A DNA stretch of 64,000 nt from Magnaporthiopsis rhizophila (taxonomy: Eukaryota; Ascomycota; Sordariomycetes; Magnaporthales; Magnaporthaceae): contig PYSS01000072.1 in the NCBI GenBank assembly GCA_003049465.1, positions 62,001 to 126,000 on the forward strand, given 5' to 3'. The position numbers and the translations under genes were made by a program. Within the stretch, counting starts at the first letter, position 1, and each line of letters starts with the position of its first letter. Below the pieces are notes generated by a model. It was not told where the DNA came from. It worked only from the letters and a program-made list of their open reading frames with translations, and did not search any database. This document shows positions 52,044-62,867 of this stretch, piece by piece.

Positions 52044-55010
52044 ATGAGCGGACCGCCACCGCCGCCTCCGCCTCACGGAGCGAACCCGAAGACGACCCGC
52101 AGCGGAGGCCTGCCTCCCGGGAAGTACGATGTCTTCATAATACCGGAGCACTCGGCCGGTGCCGGCTTCCTGTATCTGCCCTCGCTACGGACCAACACCA
52201 ACAGTTTCGTGGCTGGCTTCGCAACAGCTCTTGTGTTGGTGGTCCTGGGCCAGAGCATGGCCCCCGCCTTCAAGCAATGGTGGTCGACGTTCCAGGGCAT
52301 GGGCAACGTGGGCATGATGATGCTCACGCTGGCCGTTGGTCTGGGAGCATGGTCACTGGGGAGGGCACAGCAAGATGGCGGGTCTCGAGCCTATGGTTTC
52401 ACCCGGGGGTTCAGCGGTAATCATGACGGCTCCGGCGGAGGCCCCTTTGGCGGTGGAGCCACGCCGGGGTACGACAACTCACCGCCTCCCCCGCCCCGAC
52501 ATGGCCCGTCCCCCAGCCACGGCTCCGAGTCTCCCCCGCGACGACCACCGCCGCCACCCGGGCACGGGTCGGGCCCGCCGCCGCAGCAGCACCAACAGCA
52601 TGCGCCGCCGCCAACTGGGCACGGGCCAGGTCCGTCGCCGCAACAGCATCGTCGCCGCGCGCCGCCGCCTCAAGAGCATAGCTCCGAGCCACCACCGAGG
52701 CAATATCAGCAGGCGCGTCCTCCTCCTCCACCCCCTCCGCGGGAGGAGATGCCGCCGCCTCCGCCTCCGCCACCTCCCAGACCACAGCGGCAAGCGCCTC
52801 CTCCTACGCCGCCGCCACCGACGCCGCCTCCTCCAAGACCACAGCAACAGGCACCTCCTCCGACTCCACCTCCTCAACCTCCTCCACAGCAATACGTGCC
52901 ACCACCGCAACCAGCGCCACCGCCTCAGCCGGCGCCGCCTCCTCAGACAGCACCACCACCCCAGCCTGCCCCTCCTCGACCCGAAACACCCAAGCAAGAG
53001 AAGCCTAAGTCCTCTGCACCAAAGCTAGACCCGGCCCCGCAAAGCTCACCGAAGCCAGACGCACATAAGGGGACCTGGGAGCGTGCACGTGAGGAAACTA
53101 GGAGGAAGGAAGAGGAGCGAAAGGCCAGGGAGGAAGAGAAGAGGAAACGTGAGGCTGCGGCTGCAGAGCTTGCGCGCGAGGAGGCTAGGAAAAGAGAAGA
53201 GGAGCGGAAGGCCAAGGAGGAGGCTCAAAAGAAACGCGACGCTGCCGCGGCAAGACTAAAGCAACTCCGCGAGAAGGAAGCGCGCGAACGAGCTCTGCGC
53301 GAGAAAGAGAGACAGGCTCGTGAGAAGGAACAACAAGAGCGCGAGGCCAAAGAGAGGGCAGAGCGTGAGGCGAAAGAACGCGAGTTGCGCGAGGAGCTCG
53401 AGAGGAAGGAAAAGGAGATTCGCGAACTTCGTGAGAAGGAACAAAGAGAACGCGAACTCCGGACGCAACGTGCCAAGGAGGCTGCCGAGAAGACGGAGCG
53501 TGAAAGGAAGGAAAAGGAGAGGGCGGCTCAGGAACAAGCGAGGCTCCTCAAGGAGATGATGGCTCAGGAGCAAGCGAGACTTCTCAAAGAGAAGATGGCC
53601 CAAGAGCAAGCCAGGCTCATGAAGGAGAAGTTGGCCCAGGAACAAGCCAGGCTCATCAAGGAGAAGGAGCGCCTGGAGAGGGAGGCCAGGGAAGCCAAGG
53701 AGGCCAAGGAGGCCAAAGCCAAAAAGGAGGAAGAGGAGCGACAAGCCCGCAAAGGGAGTGCCTATGTCTACTCAACCGGCGAGAAGACGACGCTGTGGCC
53801 GAACGGCAAGCCGACGATACCTGTGCAGCAGCCAGCTCCAGCTCCAGCCCCAGCCGCCGCAGCATCGCCGCCGCCACACTCGCCGGCCTCCTCGCAACGA
53901 CATCCCCCGCCTCCCGCTTCCACGACTTCATCGTATAGTCAGCCGCCTCCAACGGCGTCCACAATCCCCTCCTACCAGCAGCCACCGCCTCCGGCTTCCT
54001 CAACATCATCACACCGCCAGCCGCCGCCATCTTCGGCCTCGTCACACCACCAGCAGTACACGCCATCAAAGCCTCCTCCGCCTACGGCTAGAACCCAGGC
54101 CGACGAAGAGGAGGCATATTCGTTCCGCCCATACGACACGCCCAAAAAGTCGCACCGGAAATCCAACTCGAACTTCTCCGAGTCATCGTGGGCGCCATCA
54201 CAGTCAACGGCGCGTACGACGCCACCGCCGTCGATGCGGATGCCGTACGCAACCAAAGACCCGGACAAGATTGTCATCCGGGCAGTCTATGGGTTCCTCA
54301 ACCAGTTCTCCAAAACACCAGGGTCGCAGCTCATCTCGGGGCAGGGGTCGGTGACGGACGGGCTGATATTGCGGATCACAACGGAGGGATTGTTTATCGA
54401 CGACGATGTTCGAGGGGTGCCGCAGCGAGAGTGGGACGTCAAGGCGTGGACGCTCAAGCAAGTAGAGGTATGGTGCCCCGCGCATGTTGATGCTTTGATG
54501 GCCAAGGAGGAGGAACTGTCCAAAAAGGGCGCCTCCACCGGCGCCAGTGCGAACCCCAGCGCTGCTTTCTTCCGCGGAGCCGTGGGCGGATCCGGCCGCC
54601 GGGAGCGCGGACCGAAGACGCTCCTGGGCGACGAGGCCGACGCATACCTGGCCGAGATGCTGCGCGAGTGCAACGACAACTGTCGTCTCGGCCTCTCGGA
54701 CTATGACCCGCACTACCGTCCTGCTGCGAATCGTTCTTCTGCGTCGTCGAATTCGGGATCGAGAACCGGAAATACTAATGACCCACAGACCGGAGAGTGC
54801 CAGACCAAGGGCCTGCACGTCCTCCGCGCCACCATCAGGGATCAGGAGGGGAAGCGTTACCTTTTCGTCCTCGGGGAGGAGGAGGGCTGGAAGGTTGCCA
54901 TGGGTCTTCAGCGGCTGCGCAAGGGCTCGCAGATCCGCGGGCTCGGCGTCTCGAGCATGAGTGGTCTGGAGACCAAGAACACGCTCGAGATGTTGGGTTG
55001 GACCACATGA
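52044..55010 (+). CDS. Proline- and charge-rich membrane protein, conserved but uncharacterised
   Basis: Intronless, 988 residues. Layout: Pro-rich start; two likely helices at ~54-73 and ~86-106; a long Pro-rich stretch (~150-330, polyproline and PPP/PPPQ); a highly charged Glu/Lys/Arg segment (~341-569) with coiled-coil or single-alpha-helix character containing four 12-residue repeats (AQEQARLLKEKM-like, 495-542); a second Pro/Ser-rich part (~590-690); and a conserved C-terminal domain (~720-988) including TKDPDKIVIRAVYGFLNQF, GLFIDDDVRGVPQREWDVKAWTL, and LHVLRATIRDQEGKRYLFVL. I recognise this C-terminal region from uncharacterised ascomycete proteins; no function known. The polyproline could bind profilin or SH3 partners (inference). 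Confidence 0.85.
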   Translation: MSGPPPPPPPHGANPKTTRSGGLPPGKYDVFIIPEHSAGAGFLYLPSLRTNTNSFVAGFATALVLVVLGQSMAPAFKQWWSTFQGMGNVGMMMLTLAVGLGAWSLGRAQQDGGSRAYGFTRGFSGNHDGSGGGPFGGGATPGYDNSPPPPPRHGPSPSHGSESPPRRPPPPPGHGSGPPPQQHQQHAPPPTGHGPGPSPQQHRRRAPPPQEHSSEPPPRQYQQARPPPPPPPREEMPPPPPPPPPRPQRQAPPPTPPPPTPPPPRPQQQAPPPTPPPQPPPQQYVPPPQPAPPPQPAPPPQTAPPPQPAPPRPETPKQEKPKSSAPKLDPAPQSSPKPDAHKGTWERAREETRRKEEERKAREEEKRKREAAAAELAREEARKREEERKAKEEAQKKRDAAAARLKQLREKEARERALREKERQAREKEQQEREAKERAEREAKERELREELERKEKEIRELREKEQRERELRTQRAKEAAEKTERERKEKERAAQEQARLLKEMMAQEQARLLKEKMAQEQARLMKEKLAQEQARLIKEKERLEREAREAKEAKEAKAKKEEEERQARKGSAYVYSTGEKTTLWPNGKPTIPVQQPAPAPAPAAAASPPPHSPASSQRHPPPPASTTSSYSQPPPTASTIPSYQQPPPPASSTSSHRQPPPSSASSHHQQYTPSKPPPPTARTQADEEEAYSFRPYDTPKKSHRKSNSNFSESSWAPSQSTARTTPPPSMRMPYATKDPDKIVIRAVYGFLNQFSKTPGSQLISGQGSVTDGLILRITTEGLFIDDDVRGVPQREWDVKAWTLKQVEVWCPAHVDALMAKEEELSKKGASTGASANPSAAFFRGAVGGSGRRERGPKTLLGDEADAYLAEMLRECNDNCRLGLSDYDPHYRPAANRSSASSNSGSRTGNTNDPQTGECQTKGLHVLRATIRDQEGKRYLFVLGEEEGWKVAMGLQRLRKGSQIRGLGVSSMSGLETKNTLEMLGWTT
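53526..53669 (+). repeat. Four tandem 36-bp repeats coding AQEQARLLKEKM-like units
   Basis: Four back-to-back 36-bp units (53526-53561, 53562-53597, 53598-53633, 53634-53669) encode AQEQARLLKEMM, AQEQARLLKEKM, AQEQARLMKEKL and AQEQARLIKEKE. They differ by few substitutions, implying tandem duplication within the charged helix. Confidence 0.9.
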
Positions 55011-55830
55011 TTTTCCTCTTGATCTCGGATGTTTGGAAGGAACAGGAACAAAAATGGAAGAGGGTGGTTGTGGAGGGGTGGCGAAGGTTTTTGTCGTGCT
55101 GTTGCCTCAGGGCACATGCATATTCCCTGTTTGTCGATTCGCCATCCGGAGTTTGGTCTCGCCTGTTGTTTCAGAAATTGTGAGAGGGGATGGGGATGGC
55201 GGATTTCGCTTTTCGTCTTTGGTGTTTTCATGATCTGTTTTCCATTATACCACCTCTTTGCTGATGACGCGCCGGCGGTGGCGAGCACATGGGATTGCAG
55301 CATGGCGTGGCGGAGTTCAGAAATTCCCTAGATTTCTTTCTGCTGAACAAGGGAGGACGGATTGACCATAGAGTAGAACATCAGTGTCGGAGCATATGTG
55401 GATTTGATTTAAAATACCAAAAGACTGTTGTGTTTTCTATTTTGTGTCTCGATTTCTTGGTGACTGGAATGGTGTCGCCTTGATAGCGTCTAGCATTCCA
55501 TGTGTCTCGTACGCGAAAGGATATGTGTCCTGACCACGTGCTGGCACTGTTGGCATGGGCGGCGTGCGCGCCTCGTGGAGTGGATTGTCCAGATCGGGAA
55601 AGTGTCGGAACGGCCTGCTTATGTCCTACGCCTACGTCACCAGATGCTGACGATGCGCCCCGCGGTGATGCCTCCGACACATACCAAAAGCCGCGCTCCG
55701 TTTCCGCAAATATCACGAGCACCGCGTTCGCAGCTACAACTCCGCTCATCGTGAACTGCATTTGGCTTTATTCTCTTCGAGCTCCGCCAACTTTACTCTG
55801 AACATAGGGCAGCCCGCTCAGCCTCCCGAC
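55011..55830. other. Intergenic region
   Basis: About 0.8 kb. T/G-rich 3'UTR of the upstream gene, then the promoter/leader of the inhibitor gene. No supported gene. Confidence 0.6.
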
Positions 55831-56174
55831 ATGCCTCTCGTCGTCCCCGGGATCACGCAGACGAACTCTGCCGACAAGACTACCGAGTGGACCAACAAGC
55901 TCGTCGGCAAGAAGCTCGAGGACTCGGATCACTCCGAGACGGTAAGCTAAGCTGCGTCTTGTTCCATCTTTGCGCTGTTGGGAGACGGAACTCGACGGGC
56001 CCGCTAGCTAACCCGGGAAAAACTGCTCCTTCCCAGGTGTTCTGCAAGAAGGACCTCCCCGAAAAGTGCCGCGTCATCCAGCCCGGCCAAGTCGTGACGA
56101 TGGACTACGTCGAGGACCGCCTCAACGTCAAGGTTGCCGAGGACGGCACCGTTTGTACCGTCTACCACGGTTGA
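55831..56174 (+). CDS. Peptidase inhibitor I78-family protein
   Basis: Two exons, 55831-55941 and 56037-56174, across a 95-bp GTAAGC...CAG intron with a GCTAAC branch point, give 82 residues. The C-terminal ~45 residues match the I78 family: VIQPGQVVTMDYVEDRLNVKVAEDG, with the PGQ and DYxxDRLNV blocks, and Cys residues flanking (FCKK...KCR, VCTV). I78 proteins (for example AIAi-type) inhibit subtilisin/elastase-like serine peptidases in the few studied cases. There is no signal peptide, so the product is probably intracellular, possibly guarding against its own vacuolar or leaked proteases (inference). Length matches the family. Confidence 0.87.
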
Positions 56175-56782
56175 TGGGCTACGGTGGAAGGTTTCTGGTG
56201 CTGGGGTTTTAACGGTAGAGATGATGGGCTGGAGATGCCGGGGCTTTGGAGGGATGATGGCCTGACTTTCCCTTGTGAGATATTACGCTTCAGGAGTGGC
56301 TTGTAGAATTCAGTCCCATGGAATAGAGACTAGTTCAGTCACATGCACGTGCGAATAACGACTATAACGGCTTCCCGGGAAACGTGAAGGCGGCGCGCAT
56401 GGTGATGTTCTCAGCGGCGGGTGCGGTCTTTGACTGTACAGCGACGTCATCCGTCGATGCTCGGAAACGGGCATCTGCAGCGGTGGGGGCGGGGGCGATT
56501 AGAACCTGATAAGGCGCCAATTCGAAAAAATTACCCCGCGATCATCGCTGAGAGTCCCGTCGCAGAGGGGCATGTCGGCTAGAGGTGAGAACTGGAAGGA
56601 CGACGCGTGGTCGAGGAGCAACGTCCACAGCCAGAACGCGACGAGGCGGAACACAGAGTTTGACCTTGCATTCTCACCGATATAGCCTCTGCGCCTACCT
56701 AGCGTAGTCTACGTCACCTTGACTTTCTTTTGATTGTGTTTCTTTTCTTTTATTCTCTGGGCCATCGCCCGTTCCCAGGACA
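56175..56782. other. Intergenic region
   Basis: About 0.6 kb between the inhibitor and TMA20 genes, same strand. No gene seen. The leader end is T-rich (~56725-56755). Confidence 0.6.
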
Positions 56783-57482
56783 ATGTTCAAGAAAGAGTGA
56801 GGTATTCCTGTTCGTGCCATGATCGGGGCTCCCACGAGACCTCTGGAAACAGATCTGGGAGCGCAGAAGCTGATACAAAATTCCAACATCTCCCAGCCTC
56901 ACGGCGTCGCCCAAGCAAAAAGTCAAGTCCTCGGCGCAGCGGGCGCTGAGGCAGCAGCTCCTGGACCGGTTCCCGCTCCTGAACCCGTACATCGACGAGG
57001 TGCTGCCCAAGAAGTCGTCGCTGGAGCAGATGAAACTGCCGGACCACGCCTCGCTCTTCGTGATCGACAAGACGCCCGTCTTCTTCCAGTGCGACACCCC
57101 GCAGGGCGCCGCCATCCTCCCGCACCTCCGCCTCGTCCACCGCTTCCCCCAGGCATTCCCCACCGTCCGCATCGACCGCGGCGCCATCCGCTTCGTGCTC
57201 TCGGGAGCCACCCTCATGGCCCCCGGCCTGACCAGCAAGGGAGGGCGTCTGCCGCTCGTCGTCGGCGGCGAGCCCAGGGACGCGGTCGACGACGACGGCC
57301 ACTGGGGCCGAGAGCTGGCCAAGGGCGAGGGCGTCGTCATCGTCGCCGAGGGAAAGGAGGAGGCCTGCGCCGTCGGCCTGCTGGTCGCGGGCACCACCGA
57401 GGTCAAGGAGAAGGGCAAGGGGCCCGTGGTGGAGGATGCACACTTTCTTGGGGACGGGCTCTGGACGTTACCACTGGACTGA
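56783..57482 (+). CDS. TMA20: PUA-domain translation factor TMA20/MCT-1
   Basis: Two exons, 56783-56796 and 56897-57482, across a 100-bp GTGAGG...CCCAG intron, give 199 residues starting MFKKDLTASPKQKVKSSAQR. The N-terminal MCT-1 domain occupies ~1-90 (QLLDRFPLLNPYIDEVLPKK, LPDHASLFVID), the PUA domain ~100-190 (RLVHRFPQAFPTVRIDRGAIRFVLSGA, MAPGLTSKGG, VIVAEGKEEACAVGLL). The VDRGAI/R-G-A-I-x-F-V motif is typical. TMA20 acts with TMA22 on the 40S subunit in ribosome recycling and re-initiation (established). The tiny first exon of 14 nt (MFKK plus two bases) is common in fungi. Cytosolic. An extra loop of ~20 residues with VGGEPRDAVDDDG is inserted in the PUA domain. Confidence 0.93.
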
Positions 57483-58003
57483 GGGATTGGCTGGATTTAT
57501 CAGGGTTCAACGGCCCAGACCAGCTGTTAAAGTCAAAGCTCAGCGGAAAGGTAGTAGGGTGGCTTCTATCATGGCTATGTCCTGGATTGAAGCCCAAGGG
57601 CTATCTTCTAGGTCTGCCTCATCTGGACGTTTGGTTCAGTTCACGAAGCGTCAGGCATACGGAGCGCTTTGTTATGGACTTTTCATAGCCGGGGTCTATG
57701 TGTCTAAATACAGCAAGCATACGCGCCAGGCTCCTGAGCCAAAAACAGCCGCCCGGTATTATATCCAAGCGGCTGGGGTAGATTAGGTAGTTCTGAGAGA
57801 AAGCAAAATCCCTGTAATGCCATACGCCAGCCAGAATGCGACGCTATCATGCGATGAATGACGGAGAGGTGGGGGAGTAATTAAATAGGTGGTGGTGAAA
57901 ATAAAAGGGAAAATATGAGGGATCACAAAACGGCCATAAATTTCATCTCGGCCAGCGCTTTTTTCTTCTTCAGAGACCACACGCTCATAATATGAGCTGG
58001 GTA
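57483..58003. other. Convergent intergenic region
   Basis: About 0.5 kb between the 3' ends of TMA20 and the MFS gene. A frame is open at 57436-57786 on the plus strand but its DNA has no coding conservation signal I can see; treated as a 3'UTR. AT-richer near 57880-57970. Confidence 0.6.
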
Positions 58004-59818
58004 TCACGACGACGATTCGCCGCTGCTCATGCCCTTTGGCTGAGGAGCCGGTGCCGCGGCGGGCACGCGCAGCGCCTCGGCCTCGAGCTTCTGCTTCTCC
58101 TCGAACGTGAGGTCGCTCTTTGCCCTGCCGACGCGTGCAAACAGGCCCAGGATGACCAGGGCCGAGGCGGAGCAGGCAAAGGCCAGCCAGAAGGCGTTGC
58201 GGAAGCCCGTGATCTGCTTTTCGCGATCGCGGGCGCCGCCCAGGCTGGCCTCGGCGGGCGCCGTCGTCTCGACGATGAGGTCGGCCAGCCCCAGGTAGAA
58301 GCCGATGCCGAGGAAGATGAGGGTGTTGATCAGGGCGCCCGCGAGCCCCTGGCGGTGGCTGGGCAGGCTGGTGGTCATGAAGACGCTCGAGACATTGTAG
58401 GCGATGTCGACGCCGATGGTGGCGCCCAGCATGGCAGGGAAGACCCAGGCCCAGTAGCTGAGGCTGCTGTCGGCGGGGATGAAGACGAACAGGATGGTGG
58501 ACACGACGCTGCCCATGCCGGAGATGACGAGGAGCATGTGGTTGGGCAGCTTGTGCAGCACCACTCCGCCCACCACGGCCAGCACGAAGCCGCCCGCGCA
58601 CAGGGGGCTGAACCACAGCGACGCAAGGAGGGGGCCGTGACCGACTACGTTCTGGATGCTGTTGAAAGAAAGGCATGTAAGTCCTTTCTGTTCCAACTCA
58701 TGGGGACGCTGTATGTGAGCGGGGGAATATGGAAGATGGCAACTTACAAAAAGCTCGCGTAGAACTGAAACACGCCAAACGCGCCGTAAATGTTGAACAG
58801 CCCAAGCACCATGGCCGTCATGTACTTGGGAGCAAAGAGGTCGAACGGGATGAGCGGCTGCTCGGCGACCCAGCCCTCAACGTAGACGGCAGCTCCCAGG
58901 AGCAGCACGCCGACGATCAGGGTGGCGTAGACGTAGGGGGTCGCGAAGCCCTGCGGCGCGTGCGCGCCCTGGGTGATGGAAAAGATGAACAGCATCAGGC
59001 CGGGGATGGTGGTGGCGAGCCCCCACCAGTCCATGCGGACCTCCTGGGCCTCCTTGGGCCGGCTGGTCTCGACGGGGATGCCGAAGATGGAGCCGATGCT
59101 GATGATGAAGAGCACGATGGACCCGACCCAAAAGTACCAGCTCCACGTCAGGTACTCGGCCGTGGCGCCGCCGGCCAGGATGCCGACGAAGAAGCCGACG
59201 GGCGCGCACGAGCCGTACAGGCTGAAGACCATGTTCTTGCGCGGACCCGGCCGGTAGTTGGAGCCGAGCAGCATGACGCCCGACGGCAGGAAGGCGGCCG
59301 GGCCGAACCCCTGCATGGCCCTAGCGACGATGAGGACGTGGTGGTTGGGGCTGAAGCCGGCGACGAGGCACCACAGCGCGTACCAGAACAGGCCGCCGAT
59401 GTAGACGAGCCGGCCGCCGTACATGTCGGCGATGCGCCCAAATGGGAACAGCAGCGAGCCGCTCACGAGCGAGAAGACGGACGCCGGCCACGTCTGCGTC
59501 CCGGGCGGCATGTCCAGCGCCCGCGTCACGGCGGGCAGGACGAGGACGAAGCCGCTGATGAAGAATTCCTTTGTGGTTGGGGAGTACAATGTTAGCAGCT
59601 TCTTTTTTGTGGGCAAGGAAGGCCCTTCTCTTTCATTGTGGACGACTTACAGCCATCAACATGGACCCGAGGATGGAGGCGCAAAAGGCCCACTCAGCAT
59701 ACCAAGTTCTGAAGGCTGGCGGGCGCTCGCGGCCGAGTCTTTCGAGCTGCTCCGGAGTCAGGCCGTCAGGGGCCGCGGGATCGACCGACTCTGGGTCGGA
59801 AGTGTCGGATCTGGCCAT
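58004..59818 (-). CDS. Major facilitator superfamily transporter, drug:H+ antiporter type
   Basis: Three exons, 59818-59651, 59568-58748 and 58658-58004, across introns of 82 and 89 bp (GTAAGT...AAAG and GTAAGT...ACAG), give 547 residues. Joins read SMLMAEFFISGF and YASFFIQNVVGHG. The protein is hydrophobic throughout, with typical MFS motifs: GRIADMYGGRLVYIGG (motif A-like) at ~95-110, and a region GAALFLPSGVMLLGS-like with ARAMQGFGPAAFLPS. About 12-14 helices. The polar N-terminus (Asp/Pro/Glu-rich) and Ala/Pro-rich C-terminal tail are cytosolic. The DHA-type family exports drugs or secondary metabolites, but some members carry other solutes; substrate not decidable. Divergent from the Zn2Cys6 gene at 60977. 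Confidence 0.88.
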
Positions 59819-60976
59819 ATTTTTGTTTTGCCTTTGTTTCCTCTGGGTAAAGGAAGGCGGAAAGAAGGGCAAGTTATGCAAGTCTTGTAGAGCGTCGATG
59901 ACGGCGAGAGGTACACAGCCTGTTGCCGAGTTCAGGTGATGAACGAATGCAGATAGAAATGTGAAAGAAATAACGGGCTGTTCGTAGCTCTATATACACC
60001 AAGATGATTGTCCGGAGTGAGCAACCTGCGTTGGAGGAAGCCGCTTTTCGGTCCAGCATCAAAAGCCTCGCCCGTCCTCGGTGATGACAACTGGAGGTGG
60101 GAATAAGAAACCCCAGGGCTCCCAGCAGAGAACCCGCGCCCGCCGGCCGGCATCCACACGCGGGTGGCCATGAGGCTTGGCTTCCGGATGCGGTAACTCA
60201 TGGGGGTCGAGGGGACATGGTGGATCCTGTCATGAGCTCGTTTCTCGAACCCTCCCGCCAGGTAAGCTTCTCCGGGTTACAAGCTCTGACGCTTCCTAGG
60301 GCGAGAAGTGCGCTTGAGGTTTGTTTTCCATTTTGGTCTTTTTTTTTCTGTTTGCCCCCTTTTTTTTGCCGTCGTTTCTGTTCCGTCACCAAATCCTTGA
60401 GGCGGCCCCACTGCCCTGGAGTTCGGACGGGGCTAGATTGGACCCACGTCTGAGGCTTGGCTTCTAGATTGAGACTAGCGCTGTTTGCTCGCCGCCCCTC
60501 TCTTCAAACGTCTTGTCTTTTGTCAGCCGTGGGCCCCAGGCGCCGAAACGGACATTCGTCATGAGAGCCACTTGTCATCCGTCACCCGTCGTGACGCTGG
60601 GTTCGTCTGCATGCCCTACCGCTGCTATGAACGCACGAGTCGAGGGACCGGCTTTTCGGGGCGGCTTTTTGTTTCCTGCCTTTGCCAAACACGGAAGCCA
60701 AGACTCAGCTCACTTTTTCCGAGATCTCTTGTCGCCACGTTGATCTACATACTGTAGGTTGTTATCACCGCCAAAACCATCGATCGTCCAGCCCTGTTCA
60801 TCACCAAGCCTCTTAAGGCCTGTTCATTACCAAGCTCTCTTAGACCTGTCCATTACCAAACCACGTCCAAGCCTCTTAAGACGACATTCTCGCCCGCACC
60901 CTCGGGGCAGAGATTTCTTTGCCATTAGTCACCGACCCGCGGGCCCCGTAGAGACCGATCTGCTGGTCCCTCCTTG
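59819..60976. other. Divergent region between transporter and regulator
   Basis: About 1.2 kb shared by the divergent MFS and Zn2Cys6 genes. Contains T-runs at ~60337-60368 and a patch of repeated taccaagc/cattaccaa words at ~60790-60860. No supported gene. Confidence 0.6.
60786..60870. repeat. Short imperfect tandem repeat
   Basis: About 28-bp units recurring with variation: catcaccaagcctcttaaggcctgtt, cattaccaagctctcttagacctgtc, cattaccaaaccacgtccaagcctcttaa. Three to four degenerate units lie in the leader of the Zn2Cys6 gene. Could be a regulatory array or chance duplication. Confidence 0.6.
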
Positions 60977-62867
60977 ATGGGTCCGCTGCAACAGGCCCCG
61001 CACAAATGCCATAACTGCCGCCGCCGGCGCTTAGTCTGCGACCGAACCCTCCCGACCTGCCGCAAGTGTGCCTTGCTGGGACAGGAGTGTCTGGGGTTTG
61101 GAAAGCTCATTTTGTTCACAGGTGCCGTCGCTACCCGCGGTAGGCACGCCGGCCAGACATCGTTTGCGCCGCCACCGCAAACACCGGGCCCCCGTCCGCA
61201 CCTACCCCGTGTCGGTGGGCGGGATGCCTCTTCATCCCCGTCTGCCTCGCCAGTTGCGGCCTTTTCGTCTCCCTCGCCGCCGCCAGTGTCGACCTCTAGC
61301 CTCTCGAGCCGCGAGCTGGTCCCGAGCCGATATGGCAGCTCTAGCCGATCTTTGAGCCCTGAGCCCCGGAGCTTCGACTCCAACGGCCTAACTCTGCACT
61401 CGCTGGTGGACCCTGTCATTCACGATTTTGATTCTGCCACGAAGTATTATCTGCACTACTGTAAGTCAGTCATGAGCCGACTCTGGTTCTCGAGCCTCTT
61501 CTCACATCCAAAATCCAAACACTTCAGATGTGGAGCGTGTTACGCAGGACCTGGTAGTGTACGACACACCCGACCGGAATCCTTTTCGCAACCTGGTGCC
61601 CCTGTGCCAGAGGCACGCGTTCCTGCGGCACGTCGTCGTCGCCCTGTCGGCCGTGCATCAAGTCTCGTACCTGCGCTCCCGTGGCCAGCCGTTTCGGGCA
61701 AAGCTGCTGGACGCTCTCGCCGCCAAGCACAAGGCTATTGTCTTGATCAAGGACGCGCTCGAGAACCTGGGCCCTCACAACTACGGCGACGTTCTCACTG
61801 CTGTTGTCTATCTGGTCAACTTTGACTTGGTCGACTCGGGCCGCGACAGCTGGCAGGCGCACATCGTCGCCGCTGGCCGTCTGATGGCTATGCTACGGCC
61901 AGCCGCCGCCGTCACCACCGCCGTCTGCGATTCAGCGTCTTCTGCACTCTTGTCGTCCATGAGGGGCGACCGCACTGCGGACTCATCGATAGAGACTCTG
62001 CGCGACTATGTAATGTCAGACTGCCTTACTTTTTTCATCCTGGGCTCGACACTCGGTTCGTGGCAGGGAACCCGCGCGGCTGAGGTGTTTGATTCGCTCG
62101 ACGTCGTCTCGATGCTTCTACGCGCCGAGGCGAACACGTATCACTCGTGTCCCAGCGAGATCTTAGCCGCAATCTTACGCTCGTCCCAGCTTGCCGCTGA
62201 GATGCGTCGAGACGGTGGCGGCGGAGAGGGTCCATCGCCATCGCAGAAAGAGGCCGCAGCCGGGCTCATGCGCCAGCTGTGCGACTTCGATGGGCGCCGC
62301 TGGGCCGAGTCGATCGTTGCTGCCCAAGGCTACGGCGGCGCCGATGACTCGGACACTCTGGACAAGGTGCGTGGCAGGGAGCACATGGCCTGCGCCCACC
62401 GGTCCGCTGCATGTGCCTACCTCCTGATGGCCGCATTTGAGGCTTTTGAAGGTGACGGCCGCGGTGAAGGCGACGGCGACGATATCGTACAGGTGACGAG
62501 GACGGCGACTGAAGGCTTCGCGTCGGACATATTCCAACACCTGGCTTGCATCGCCGAGACCGACATGCTGTTCAAGGGATCCGTGTGGCCCACCTTCATC
62601 CTCGGAGCACTCACGGCAGATCCGGACAGGCGGGCTTGGGTGCTGCGCCGGCTGGAGAAGATGTGGTTCACCATCTGCCCTTGGGGATACGTCAAGACGG
62701 CCTTGGACACGCTCGTGGCACTGTGGGAGTTGCGAGACGGCCGCGAGCAGCCCGTGTCTTCTGCCGCCGTGATCGGTGACGCGCCAGTTACCGACGGAAG
62801 GGACGCAATGCGAGGCGGGTGGCTCTCAGAGTTGAGAGCTCTCAAGATCAACTGTTTGATCGTTTAG
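60977..62867 (+). CDS. Zn2Cys6 transcription factor
   Basis: Two exons, 60977-61460 and 61528-62867, across a 67-bp GTAAGT...CAG intron (phase 1), give 607 residues. The binuclear zinc cluster is at 11-38: Cys11-x2-Cys14-x6-Cys21-x6-Cys28-x2-Cys31-x6-Cys38, flanked by basic residues (CRRRRLVC), followed by a Pro/Ser-rich linker. The C-terminal part from ~170 (LHYYVERVTQDLVVYDTPDRNPFRNLVPLC) fits the fungal-specific transcription factor domain 2-type acquired by many sterol-uptake/secondary-metabolism-type regulators. Nuclear DNA-binding protein (family knowledge). Its divergent placement against the MFS gene suggests local control of transport (inference). The ATG at 60977 is the first; a TTG precedes it. 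Confidence 0.9.

Noticed and set aside
57436..57786. 116-codon plus-strand frame after TMA20
   Set aside because: Starts inside TMA20 in another frame; composition like 3'UTR; no domain.
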